From Clostridia bacterium (GTDB taxonomy: Bacteria; Bacillota; Clostridia; Oscillospirales; Oscillospiraceae), in contig SAAS01000002.1 in assembly GCA_009929315.1 (NCBI GenBank), forward strand, positions 62,001 through 126,000: a DNA stretch of 64,000 nt, given 5' to 3'. Positions 33,793 through 41,757 of the stretch are shown here, piece after piece. The first letter of the stretch is position 1; each line of letters begins with the position of its first letter. A model generated the notes under the pieces. That model was not told the origin of the DNA. It did no database searches and worked only from the letters and a program-made list of their open reading frames with translations. The position numbers were made by a program, and so were the translations under genes.

Positions 33793-34854
33793 TTATCTTA
33801 TTAAAAATGATGTCGGTATTTCGCGAGGACCGCTGATTGAGGCACATACATTTAGTATCTGGTCATTATAAATCATCAGCGTGGAGGATCCGCCGTCAAG
33901 ATTTGCGGCGTTCACCGCACCGTAATCAAGCATAATGTTCGCAAGATCGTCAAAAGTTGCGCCCAAACTGTCCACCTGACGTCCGTCCACCACCAGCAGT
34001 AAAACCGCGCCGTCCGCTCTTTGTCCGATAGCCGTACGCGGATTAACTCCGCTCGACATTCCGCCGCAGGGTGTTCCGTTAACAATGAGTGTCGGTCCGA
34101 AGCTGACCGCCCATTGGACATCCGCGTCAAGAGCTTGCTTGGCTGTCATGGTTCCGACATGCAAAATACCCTTTGAGTCAAAGCCGATAACGCTGCTGGG
34201 CGTGCCCATATCACCCCAAACCAGCTTACCTTCGCAAATAACAAGACCGTCGGGGATTCCGCCGTTTCCGCCGCCGCCCGGATCGTAAAAGCCGCCCGCA
34301 TTAATCCCGCCGACAGCACCGGCGGATTCAATCATTTTTTCAAGAGTTATTCCTTCGTACCCCGAACCGAAGCCCCCCGGAGTTCCCACAAAAAGCCTTA
34401 GGGGGTCGTCGACAATCATCATAAAGCCCTTAAATGTCGAACCTTTGATTTCTTCGATTTTAATTCCGTCTTTGGAATCCTCCGAATCTGTGGCAGCAGT
34501 CCCATTGTCGGAGCTTTGCCCCTCTTCTGATATCGTTATCAGCGAGGCGTTGGTGGTTTCGCTGCTTGCAGCGGCACTGTTTTCATTGACGATTGCCGCA
34601 ATCTCATCGTCCGTCAAATAGAGATTGGCGAGAAAACCCACCGCGCTCGTTTCTCTCACAGAAAGTGTAAACAGCTTCTGAGCCGAGGGAGAAGGGCCTT
34701 TCATAATAACCCACATAACGCCATAAAGACTTACGATAACGAGGAGTAAAGTTACAAATATGAATGCAAGCACTCTGCCGGCAAGCTTGCCGATTTTCCG
34801 AAGCGATCCCGATTTAGCCTCATCTTTTGTTTTTATCGATTTCCTTTTGTTCAT
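33793..34854 (-). CDS. Phosphodiester glycosidase family protein
   Basis: A 353-residue protein anchored by a membrane segment at about 27-50 (AFIFVTLLLVIVSLYGVMWV). The C-terminal 200 residues form the NAGPA/DUF2233 phosphodiester glycosidase domain: GGINAGGFYDPGGGGNGG, VNPRTAIGQRADGAVLLLVV, DGRQVDSLGATFDDLANIM and AANLDGGSSTLMIYN. Family enzymes remove sugar phosphodiesters; an extracellular glycopolymer is the likely target. It begins the minus-strand set that continues with the TcaA-like protein and the GT2-GtrA fusion. Confidence 0.87.
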   Translation of the reverse strand: MNKRKSIKTKDEAKSGSLRKIGKLAGRVLAFIFVTLLLVIVSLYGVMWVIMKGPSPSAQKLFTLSVRETSAVGFLANLYLTDDEIAAIVNENSAAASSETTNASLITISEEGQSSDNGTAATDSEDSKDGIKIEEIKGSTFKGFMMIVDDPLRLFVGTPGGFGSGYEGITLEKMIESAGAVGGINAGGFYDPGGGGNGGIPDGLVICEGKLVWGDMGTPSSVIGFDSKGILHVGTMTAKQALDADVQWAVSFGPTLIVNGTPCGGMSSGVNPRTAIGQRADGAVLLLVVDGRQVDSLGATFDDLANIMLDYGAVNAANLDGGSSTLMIYNDQILNVCASISGPREIPTSFLIR

Positions 34855-35178
34855 TCATTTTCAGCTTTCTCTGCTTAATTCCCCGACAAATTATTCCTAA
34901 GTGCAATTATACCTAACCACACCGCAATATATCAATAGCTAAAGCGATTTTGTGTCATATATTTCAAATAAATAATAATCAAAACTCAAATCGCTATAAT
35001 CCTACGCAGTAGTTTCTCTCCGCCAAAAAACAGATGCGGATTTGTCGATTATCTTAATTTATTCAATCTTATTATTGATATTATTAAGTTATATATTAAT
35101 TATTTTAATTTCTATATTGACAACTGTGATATTCCGGTGTATATTCAAGCCATAAAAACCTACTGGAGAGTGAATCGG
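34855..35178. other. AT-rich divergent intergenic region
   Basis: About 320 bases with no gene. It contains the plus-strand promoter at 35117-35145 and must contain the minus-strand promoter of the glycosidase gene. Inverted arms AGCGATTT (34943) and AAATCGCT (34988) are 37 bases apart on the glycosidase side, of unknown role. Confidence 0.6.
35117..35145 (+). promoter_or_regulatory. Promoter of the DUF2089 operon
   Basis: A perfect TTGACA and TATATT are separated by 17 bases, about 27 bases before the ribosome site of the first gene. Confidence 0.7.
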
Positions 35179-35568
35179 ATGAAATATAAAGCACCCGGCA
35201 AATGCCCGGTATGCGGCGAGCGCCTTTCAATAACAAAGCTCGGCTGCCCAAAATGTTCAACGGCTATAGAGGGTGATTTTCAGCCCTGCGAATTTTGTCG
35301 TCTTCCGGAAGAGGATTTAGAATTTGTCAAAGTCTTCATTAAGTGCCGAGGCAATATAAAAGATGTCGAAAAGGACTTGGGTATCTCCTACCCCACTGTG
35401 CGCGGAAAGCTTGACGCAGTAATCAAGGCTCTCGGATATGAAGTATCCGTGAAAGAAACACAGCAGGAGAAAGAAACTAAGGAAATCGCCAGAAACGAAA
35501 TACTTGACAGGCTGTCAAAAGGCGAAATAACAGCCAAAGAAGCCACAGAAAAAATAAAAAATCTTTAG
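35179..35568 (+). CDS. DUF2089 zinc-ribbon/HTH protein
   Basis: A 129-residue probable regulator. ATG 35179 follows GGAGAG. A four-Cys zinc ribbon is at residues 8-28 (CPVCGERL, LGCPKCST) and further Cys lie in CEFCRLPEEDLEF. Then comes a helix-turn-helix region (GNIKDVEKDLGISYPTVRGK, about 60-80) and a C-terminal SHOCT-like short helix pair (DRLSKGEITAKEATEKIKN). DUF2089 proteins usually head small operons with SHOCT/DUF4097 and membrane genes, as here, and are thought to be regulators of them. Confidence 0.88.
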   Translation: MKYKAPGKCPVCGERLSITKLGCPKCSTAIEGDFQPCEFCRLPEEDLEFVKVFIKCRGNIKDVEKDLGISYPTVRGKLDAVIKALGYEVSVKETQQEKETKEIARNEILDRLSKGEITAKEATEKIKNL

Positions 35569-35587
35569 GTATAGTGAGGATTATAAA

Positions 35588-36033
35588 ATGAGTGAACAAT
35601 TAAGAATACTTGAAATGATTCAAAACGGACAAATTTCCGCTTCAGAGGGTCTTGAGCTTTTAGACGCGCTGAAGGCAACAAGCGACCCCTCGACGGCGGT
35701 AAGCGTCGCAGCCGCTCTCTCCCCGGTGTACACAACTACAAATTTCTCAAAATCAAGGTCACTTCTGAGAACAAAACCATCAACGTAAATGTCAACATTC
35801 CTATTCGTCTTCTTACAACACTCGGTGAAATAGCTACCAAGGTCACCGCCTATATCCCTTCTGACGCCAGAACACAAATGGAATCCAAGGGTGTCGACAT
35901 TTCAAGCATCGATTTCGGCAAAATAGTCGAAGACGTTTTGAGCGGCGCCTTAGAGGACCCCAGTATAGTCGATGTGGAAGCCTGGGATGAGGAGCATAAG
36001 ACAACGGTCAAGGTGCAGATTTATGTCGAATAG
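35588..36033 (+). pseudogene. SHOCT-like/YvlB-type gene with a -1 frameshift
   Basis: The first frame (from ATG 35588) gives an N-terminal SHOCT-like segment, EQLRILEMIQNGQISASEGL, then runs into a foreign tail ending at 35788. A second frame from about 35730 continues smoothly to the stop at 36033 with HNYKFLKIKVTSENKTINVN, later SDARTQMESKGVDISS. Adding one C to the CCCC run at 35721-35724 joins them (SPGVHNYKFL). This is a one-base loss or a sequencing error in a homopolymer; no classical slippery heptamer is visible. The intact product would be a 148-residue companion of the DUF2089 regulator. Confidence 0.8.
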
Positions 36034-36331
36034 CGGCTTGAGGCTAATGCTTGTAAAGGTTAGTGCGGATAACGGGAAAAAGTTTCGCCTATTTTTCCCC
36101 ATTTCTCTCAATGTCTTTCGGGAACTTCTTGACTCATTTGTTGACCTGACGAGCCTTGTTTGCGTTTTTACTCCGAAAACTCCAAAGAAAAGCTCACACC
36201 TGTCGGTTCGCGCCGTGAGGGAACTGCTCCGTTCGCTCATTATTCTCTTAGGCACAATAAATGACGACGGCCCCTATGACCTCATTAATGTCGACGCAGA
36301 CAATGTTACGGTCAAAATAAAAATAAGGTAG
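36023..36331 (+). CDS. Hypothetical protein in DUF2089 operon
   Basis: A 102-residue basic protein whose ATG overlaps the end of the frameshifted gene by 11 bases and follows AAGGTG. It has no signal or membrane segment. The sequence is LRLMLVKVSADNGKKFRLFF at the start, then a Ser/Arg/Lys-rich middle and DADNVTVKIKIR at the end, with a strand-helix-strand look. I do not recognise the family. The end (NVTVKIKIR) resembles the end of the preceding product (TTVKVQIYVE), so they may be distantly related. The overlap suggests coupled translation. Confidence 0.6.
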   Translation: MSNSGLRLMLVKVSADNGKKFRLFFPISLNVFRELLDSFVDLTSLVCVFTPKTPKKSSHLSVRAVRELLRSLIILLGTINDDGPYDLINVDADNVTVKIKIR

Positions 36332-36363
36332 CCGAAAAAGACTTGACAGGAGGCACGATTAAC

Positions 36364-36726
36364 ATGACTAAGCTGTTTTTTAAATACATTTCTATTATTC
36401 TTTCAATATTTATCGTTTCAAAAATTCTCAGCTCGGTTTCCGTAACTGGCATTTCAGCGATACTCGTAATGGGACTTGTATTGCTGCTCGTTAATCTATT
36501 ACTTAAACCGATTTTTCTTGTCGTAGCCCTGCCGTTTAATTTAATTACCTTCGGATTGTGCAGCTTCGTCGTAAACGCTCTCACAATTATGATAGCCGAC
36601 TGCTTTGTCAGCGGCGTCAGCATGGGCGGTTTTCTCAATTCCCTGCTAGCGGCGTTTCTCATTGTCATTTTCAACAATCTGCTGATTGATACCAATAAAC
36701 CGGCAAAGCACCGCAGCTGCGACTGA
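36364..36726 (+). CDS. PF04020-type 4-TM membrane protein
   Basis: A 120-residue membrane protein. ATG 36364 follows AGGAGG with 10 bases between. Four hydrophobic segments are seen (YISIILSIFIVSKILSSV, AILVMGLVLLLVNLLLKPIF, FGLCSFVVNALTIMIADCF, FLNSLLAAFLIVIFNNLLI) with the family's LLLKPIFLVVALPFNLITFG core. The family is called mycobacterial 4-TMS phage holin but is a common chromosomal protein in Firmicutes, often in envelope-stress operons, and nothing here ties it to lysis. It is the last gene of the operon before a terminator. Confidence 0.88.
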   Translation: MTKLFFKYISIILSIFIVSKILSSVSVTGISAILVMGLVLLLVNLLLKPIFLVVALPFNLITFGLCSFVVNALTIMIADCFVSGVSMGGFLNSLLAAFLIVIFNNLLIDTNKPAKHRSCD

Positions 36727-36742
36727 TTGCAGGATTTAATAA

Positions 36743-36778
36743 AAAAGCGGAGATTTCTTCTGAAATCTCCGCTTTTTT
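36743..36778. terminator. Bidirectional intrinsic terminator
   Basis: The stem AAAAGCGGAGATTTC/GAAATCTCCGCTTTT has TTTTTTT on the plus strand and TTTTTTATT on the minus strand. It separates the convergent operon and hppA. Confidence 0.85.
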
Positions 36779-36798
36779 TGTTTATGCAAATTATTTAA

Positions 36799-38892
36799 TT
36801 AGAAAAGATGTACGCTTGCGATAAGTCCAGAGAAAACAATTGAAACCATGGACAGAAGCTTAATAAGGATGTTGATGGACGGACCGCAGGTATCCTTGAA
36901 CGGATCGCCGACGGTGTCGCCGACAACAGCCGCCTTGTGCTGCTCGGAGCCTTTGCCGCCGTGGTTGCCTGCTTCGATAAACTTTTTCGCGTTATCCCAT
37001 GCGCCGCCGGAGTTCGCCATGAAGATAGCGAGAATAAAGCCGGAAACGAGTGAGCCGCAGAGAAGACCGATAACACCCGAGCCGCCGAGAAGAAGGCCTG
37101 TTGCAATCGGGGATGCGATAGCCAGAAGTGTGGGGACAATCATTTCTTTAAGGCTTGCCTTAGAGCAAATATCAACGCATGTCGCGTAGTCTGCTTCGGC
37201 TTTGCCTTCCATAAGACCGGTAATCTCACGGAACTGTCTTCTGACTTCCATAACAATGCTCTGTGCGGCACGGCCGACAGCGTTCATTGTAAGGGCGGAG
37301 AAAACGAAGGGCAGGCAGGCGCCGACCAGTATACCGACAAGCACCTTGGGGTCCATAAGCGAGAGACTGTAATCGCTGCCGGTGGCATCCAGCTTTTCAA
37401 CAAAGTTAGCGATGAGAGCCAGAGCCGTAAGAGCCGCGGAACCGATGGCAAAGCCCTTGCCGGTTGCAGCAGTGGTATTGCCGAGAGAGTCAAGTGCGTC
37501 AGTGCGCTCACGAACTTCATCGGGAAGGTGTGCCATTTCGGCAATTCCGCCCGCGTTATCGGCAACGGGGCCGTAAGCGTCGGTTGAAAGTGTTATTCCG
37601 AGGGTAGAGAGCATGCCGACTGCGGCAAGAGAGATTCCGTAAAGACCGAGCTCTGTGTTGCCGGCATATCCGATGGTCGAGCAGAAATAAGCGGCAATAA
37701 TTGCAATACCGACAATAATTACGGGCAGGGCGGTCGAGAGCATACCGAGACCAACGCCGCTGATGATTATTGTTGCGGCTCCCGTCTCGGAGGACGCAGC
37801 CAGTTTCTTTGTGGGTTTATAGGTATCGGAGGTAAAGTATTCGGTGCAAAGACCAATTAGCACGCCTGCAAAAAGACCTGCCACGATTGAAAGCCAAATA
37901 CCGTAAAACTCCTTGCCGAGAACAAACCAAACGGTAACGAAGGAGGCGGCTGCAATTGCAAGCGCCGAGAAGTTTGTGCCGCGGCGAAGAGCTCCAAGCA
38001 GGTACTTCTGGTCGGCATTTTCTTTTGTCTTAACAAAGAACGTACCGATAATTGAACAAATAACGCCGACTGCCGCGATTATAAGCGGAATTGCGACTGC
38101 GCGAACACGGTCGACGGAAGCTATCTGGTTAAATGCAAGTACGCCAAGAGCGCAGGTGCTGACGATTGAGCCGACGTATGATTCATACAGGTCAGCGCCC
38201 ATGCCTGCAACGTCACCGACATTGTCACCGACGTTATCGGCGATGGTTGCGGGGTTGCGGGGGTCATCTTCGGGGATACCTGCCTCAACCTTGCCGACAA
38301 GGTCCGCGCCGACATCTGCGGCCTTGGTGAAGATACCGCCGCCGACACGAGCGAACAGTGCCATCGAGGAAGCTCCCATGCCGAAGGTTATCATCGCGGC
38401 GGTTATGGTTTCGAGCGATTCATGGAAAACGAGCTTCAAAAGAGCATACCAAATGGAGATGTCAAGAAGTCCGAGACCGACAACGGTGAAGCCCATTACC
38501 GAGCCTGCGGAAAATGCGATACGAAGACCGCGGTTGAGTCCCTCCTGTGCGGCAGCGGCAGTGCGGCTGTTGGCACGGGTGGCAATGCTCATTCCGATGA
38601 AGCCCGAAAGTCCGGAGAAAAAGCCTCCGGTAATAAAGGCAAACGGAACATACCAAGTCAGAAACTTGAAATACGCCATGATGCTAAGAACAATGAACAT
38701 AAAGCCAAAGAAAATGGTGACAGTTTTGTACTGCCTTTTTAGAAACGCGGAGGCGCCTGAGCGAACAGCAAGCGAAATCTTTTTCATCAGTTCGTTGCCC
38801 TCAGGAAAGGCAAGTACTTTTTTGCTTTGCAGCAAGACGAAGAGCAACGCTACAACGCTCGCAGCAAGGCTAACCCAATAGAGGTTTTCCAT
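36799..38892 (-). CDS. hppA: Membrane-bound H+/Na+-translocating pyrophosphatase
   Basis: A 697-residue, about 16-segment membrane pyrophosphatase. Catalytic acidic blocks are KAADVGADLVGKVEAGIPED and NPATIADNVGDNVGDVAGMG, and near the C-terminus DTVGDPFKDTCGPSINI. The K+-dependence segment reads GNTTAATGKGFAIGSAA, with Ala where K+-independent enzymes have Lys, so it should need K+. It couples PPi hydrolysis to ion pumping, which saves energy in anaerobes. Whether H+ or Na+ is moved is not decided here. Confidence 0.93.
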   Translation of the reverse strand: MENLYWVSLAASVVALLFVLLQSKKVLAFPEGNELMKKISLAVRSGASAFLKRQYKTVTIFFGFMFIVLSIMAYFKFLTWYVPFAFITGGFFSGLSGFIGMSIATRANSRTAAAAQEGLNRGLRIAFSAGSVMGFTVVGLGLLDISIWYALLKLVFHESLETITAAMITFGMGASSMALFARVGGGIFTKAADVGADLVGKVEAGIPEDDPRNPATIADNVGDNVGDVAGMGADLYESYVGSIVSTCALGVLAFNQIASVDRVRAVAIPLIIAAVGVICSIIGTFFVKTKENADQKYLLGALRRGTNFSALAIAAASFVTVWFVLGKEFYGIWLSIVAGLFAGVLIGLCTEYFTSDTYKPTKKLAASSETGAATIIISGVGLGMLSTALPVIIVGIAIIAAYFCSTIGYAGNTELGLYGISLAAVGMLSTLGITLSTDAYGPVADNAGGIAEMAHLPDEVRERTDALDSLGNTTAATGKGFAIGSAALTALALIANFVEKLDATGSDYSLSLMDPKVLVGILVGACLPFVFSALTMNAVGRAAQSIVMEVRRQFREITGLMEGKAEADYATCVDICSKASLKEMIVPTLLAIASPIATGLLLGGSGVIGLLCGSLVSGFILAIFMANSGGAWDNAKKFIEAGNHGGKGSEQHKAAVVGDTVGDPFKDTCGPSINILIKLLSMVSIVFSGLIASVHLF

Positions 38893-38952
38893 GTTAATAA
38901 ATCACTCCTATAATATTTCCTCGTGTCAATGTGGACTCTTAACACAACCCAT

Positions 38953-38981
38953 ATTCTAACTCATGCGGAGCAATAAATCAA
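38953..38981 (-). promoter_or_regulatory. Candidate promoter of hppA
   Basis: TTGATT and TAGAAT on the minus strand are 17 bases apart, about 60 bases upstream of the hppA start. Confidence 0.55.
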
Positions 38982-39432
38982 ATGAAAAGTGCAAATAATG
39001 GCCAATTTCAACCCGTTATTTTTACGGAACAAGCACAAATTGTATGTGACGTTCGTGATATTTATGATGCCACACTCGTTGTTTTAAACAGTTTTCTCTG
39101 AGATATATCGAATAGTTTAGGCGAATCGATGATTAGGTGTTTTTTGTCGATTTTTATATAAATCTAATCAAAAGCAAGGCATCGTCCAAATCTTTAAATT
39201 AATATAGAGAAAGATAAAAATAATACAGAATTTTATGCAGCGCCTGTTTTTGAAAAGCTATTTTTTCAGTTTGTATTTCCTTGCGAGCAATCAGTGCTCC
39301 AATATGCAATAAACACTCTTGTTAACTTTCATTTATAGACCCGCTTTGCCCAAATAACAAGAAAAAACCGAGATTTATTGAAAAGCACAAATTTTACAAA
39401 ATTCATGTCACTTTTTTGGTTTAAATGGTTAA
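38982..39432. other. Intergenic region without recognised gene
   Basis: About 450 bases of AT-rich sequence between the hppA promoter and the LIV promoter. I find no open frame, tRNA or repeat array. Small T-rich and A-rich tracts are present, but no convincing terminator. Confidence 0.6.
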
Positions 39433-39462
39433 TTGACAAACTGCACAACAAGGGTTTACTAT
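39433..39462 (+). promoter_or_regulatory. Promoter of the LIV operon
   Basis: TTGACA and TACTAT are 18 bases apart. The transcript would begin near 39469, at the edge of the leader hairpin. Confidence 0.65.
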
Positions 39463-39467
39463 TAGAG

Positions 39468-39508
39468 AAACGCAGCGAGGCATTTTATCTTGTCTTGTTG
39501 CGTTTTTT
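39468..39508 (+). promoter_or_regulatory. Leader hairpin with T-run before the LIV binding protein
   Basis: The arms AAACGCA and TGCGTTT (7 bp, 24-base loop) lie at the predicted 5' end of the mRNA and run into TTTTTT. It could act as an early terminator or as a 5' stabiliser of this abundant message. I see no leader peptide. Confidence 0.45.
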
Positions 39509-39541
39509 AGTATCAATTCATACTACAATAGGAGGAAGAAA

Positions 39542-40762
39542 ATGATGAAGAAAAAACTCGTAGTTCTTTTGCTCTCAGCCTGCATGCTCTTGAGCCTTGC
39601 TGCTTGCGGAACAAGCGGCACAAGCGAAAGTGCAGAACCCGCAGCATCCGATGATGCCGCGGCACCCGCAGGTGAGATCACCATCGGCACCATCTCCCCC
39701 AACACCGGTTCTCTTGCAGCTTACGGCGCAGCCGTTACTACTGCTGTTGAGCTCGCGGTTGAAGAAATCAACGCTGCCGGCGGCATTAACGGCAGCCAGG
39801 TCAAGGTTGTCAACGCTGATGACCAGTTTGACCCGACCGAGTGCCTCAACGCATTTAACTCCCTTGTATCCCAGGGCATCGGCCTCATCGTAGGCTCCGT
39901 TACCTCGGGCTGCACATCCGCAATCACCGACGCTGCAAACGAAGAGGAAGTTTGCCTTCTGACTCCGTCCGCAACCGCCGACTCCATCACCACCGAAGAT
40001 GACTATGTATTCCGCGCCTGCTATGCGGACAGCTTCCAGGGCGCTATTGCAGCCGCCTATGCCAAGCAGTCCGGCTACACCGAAGTCGGTGTTGTATATT
40101 GCGCATCCGATACATACTCCAAGGGTCTCTATGACTCCTTTAACGCCGCCTGCGAAAAGTATGGCGTAACTGTTAAGGCCGTTGAGTCCTCCGCTTCCCT
40201 TGACGTTCAGGACTACACCAACCAGTTTGCTTCCATGGTTAAGGCCGGCGTTGAATTTGTATACGCTCCCTATTATTACGATGTTATCGGACCCTATATC
40301 GTAACTCAGGCTCGTGCTGCCGGCTACAAGGGCATCATCATGGGAGCCGACGGTTATGACGGAACTCCCGACTATGTTGTTGCGGGCGCTGATCTGAGCG
40401 TATTCAATGATGTTTACTGGACAAACCACTACGATCCCGCTGACACTTCCGAGAAGGTTCAGTCCTTCGTTAAAGCCTATGAGGCAAAGTTCGGCTCCAC
40501 TCCGAACGCCATCTCCGCTCTTGCTTACGATGCTGTTTATATGTATAAGCAGGCTATCGAAGCAGCAGGCTCCGCTGATCCCAAGGCTGTCCGTGACGCT
40601 CTGGCAGACACCTCCGCTGTGTATACCGGCGTAACCGGAACCTTCTCTCTTGACAGCACCGGCACCCCGGCAAAGGGCGCATCCATTATCTCCTTCACTT
40701 CCGACGGCACCAGTGTAACAACCAAGCTCGTTGACGTTGTCAAGGAACTTCCCGCAGCATAA
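39542..40762 (+). CDS. Branched-chain amino-acid ABC transporter, substrate-binding lipoprotein
   Basis: A 406-residue lipoprotein: lipobox LSLAAC (Cys near 22), then an acidic/Ala linker. A type I periplasmic-binding fold follows (GEITIGTISPNTGSLAAYG; FDPTECLNAFNSLVSQGIGL; TPSATADSITTEDDYVFRAC). This is the LivJ/Peripla_BP_6 family that binds Leu/Ile/Val or related amino acids outside the cell. The codon usage is very C/T-ending and biased, as for highly expressed proteins. Starts ATG 39542 or 39545 both suit the AGGAGG site. The terminator after it should keep it in excess over the permeases. Confidence 0.92.
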   Translation: MMKKKLVVLLLSACMLLSLAACGTSGTSESAEPAASDDAAAPAGEITIGTISPNTGSLAAYGAAVTTAVELAVEEINAAGGINGSQVKVVNADDQFDPTECLNAFNSLVSQGIGLIVGSVTSGCTSAITDAANEEEVCLLTPSATADSITTEDDYVFRACYADSFQGAIAAAYAKQSGYTEVGVVYCASDTYSKGLYDSFNAACEKYGVTVKAVESSASLDVQDYTNQFASMVKAGVEFVYAPYYYDVIGPYIVTQARAAGYKGIIMGADGYDGTPDYVVAGADLSVFNDVYWTNHYDPADTSEKVQSFVKAYEAKFGSTPNAISALAYDAVYMYKQAIEAAGSADPKAVRDALADTSAVYTGVTGTFSLDSTGTPAKGASIISFTSDGTSVTTKLVDVVKELPAA

Positions 40763-40787
40763 CATTTAATCTGCAATACAGGAAAAA

Positions 40788-40835
40788 CGGGGGAGGCGCT
40801 TTAAGCGCTAAGGGTCGCACCTCCCCCGCTTTTCT
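40788..40835 (+). terminator. Intercistronic terminator between binding protein and permeases
   Basis: CGGGGGAGG and CCTCCCCCG form a 9-bp stem with a 23-base loop, followed by CTTTTC. The imperfect T-run suggests partial read-through into livH. Confidence 0.7.
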
Positions 40836-40860
40836 GATTGAAAGGTGGCAATAGACAAAC

Positions 40861-41757
40861 GTGAGTACGTTTATACAGACGTTGATCGTAGGACTGCGGC
40901 TCGGCAGTATCTATGCGCTGGTGGCACTGGGTTACACTATGGTGTACGGTATCATCCGCCTAATTAACTTCGCACACGGTGATTTTATAATGGTGGGTGG
41001 TTACACGATGATTTTTACCATCCCCATTACATTTGCGCTTGGGCTTCCCGCTTGGACCTCTGTTCTTTTGGCCATTATTGTCTGCGCAGCCGTGGGAGTG
41101 AGCACCGAGTTGGTGGCTTACAGACCCATCAGAAAAAGAGGGACCTCGATGACAGCCCTCATCACCGCAATCGCGGTGAGCCTGCTGCTGGAAAATCTGG
41201 CGCAGGCTATTCCGGCAATCGGGCCTAACCCCATAGTTGCAAGTCAAATTTTCGGCACCGGCGGCTTCACGGTTGCGGGTGTGACAATGGAGTGGACCAC
41301 AGTTTACACCATTGTAATCAGTGCAGTCGTTATGGTTGTGCTTTATCAGTTCACTCAAAAAACAAAACTCGGCCGCGCAATGCGTTGCGTTTCGGAGGAT
41401 AAGGAAGCCTCGATTCTGATGGGTATCAATGTCAACAACACTATTGTACTCACCTTTGCAATCGGCTCAGGGCTTTCAGCCATCGCGGCACTTATGTATC
41501 TGGCGCAGTATCCTAAGGTCTATACGACCATGGGCGCGCTTCTGGGTCTAAAGGCCTTCGTGGCAGCCGTTTTGGGCGGCATCGGGTTTATCCCCGGAGC
41601 AATGCTCGGCGGTCTTATTATCGGACTTGTCGAGTCCTTCACTACCAGCTATGTTAGTTCCAGCATGGCGGACACCTTTGTGTTTCTGATTCTCATAGTT
41701 GTGCTGATACTAAAGCCTGCCGGCATCCTCGGAAAGAATGTAGGTGAAAAGGTATGA
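40861..41757 (+). CDS. livH: LIV ABC transporter permease LivH
   Basis: A 298-residue membrane protein with about eight segments. The family start is IQTLIVGLRLGSIYALVALG and YTMVYGIIRLINFAHGDFIM, and the coupling-helix region is EDKEASILMGINVN. The start is GTG 40861. The C-terminus has VLILKPAGILGKNVGEKV. It pairs with LivM to form the transport path. A 4-base overlap joins it to livM. Confidence 0.93.
   Translation: MSTFIQTLIVGLRLGSIYALVALGYTMVYGIIRLINFAHGDFIMVGGYTMIFTIPITFALGLPAWTSVLLAIIVCAAVGVSTELVAYRPIRKRGTSMTALITAIAVSLLLENLAQAIPAIGPNPIVASQIFGTGGFTVAGVTMEWTTVYTIVISAVVMVVLYQFTQKTKLGRAMRCVSEDKEASILMGINVNNTIVLTFAIGSGLSAIAALMYLAQYPKVYTTMGALLGLKAFVAAVLGGIGFIPGAMLGGLIIGLVESFTTSYVSSSMADTFVFLILIVVLILKPAGILGKNVGEKV

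Noticed and set aside
34943..34995. Inverted repeat AGCGATTT/AAATCGCT as a terminator
   Set aside because: The 37-base loop and the absence of a T-run do not fit a terminator; it is left as an unexplained repeat.
36364..36726. Phage holin
   Set aside because: The family name includes holin, but no endolysin or phage gene is near and the operon context is envelope-stress-like.
37913..38881. A 322-codon frame antisense to hppA
   Set aside because: It lies wholly within hppA, has low-complexity Ala/Pro/Thr composition and no start signal.
39575..40765. A 396-codon open frame antisense to the LIV binding protein
   Set aside because: It mirrors a highly expressed gene with strong codon bias, has Cys/Gly/Ser-rich nonsense composition and no ribosome site. 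It is a frame shadow.
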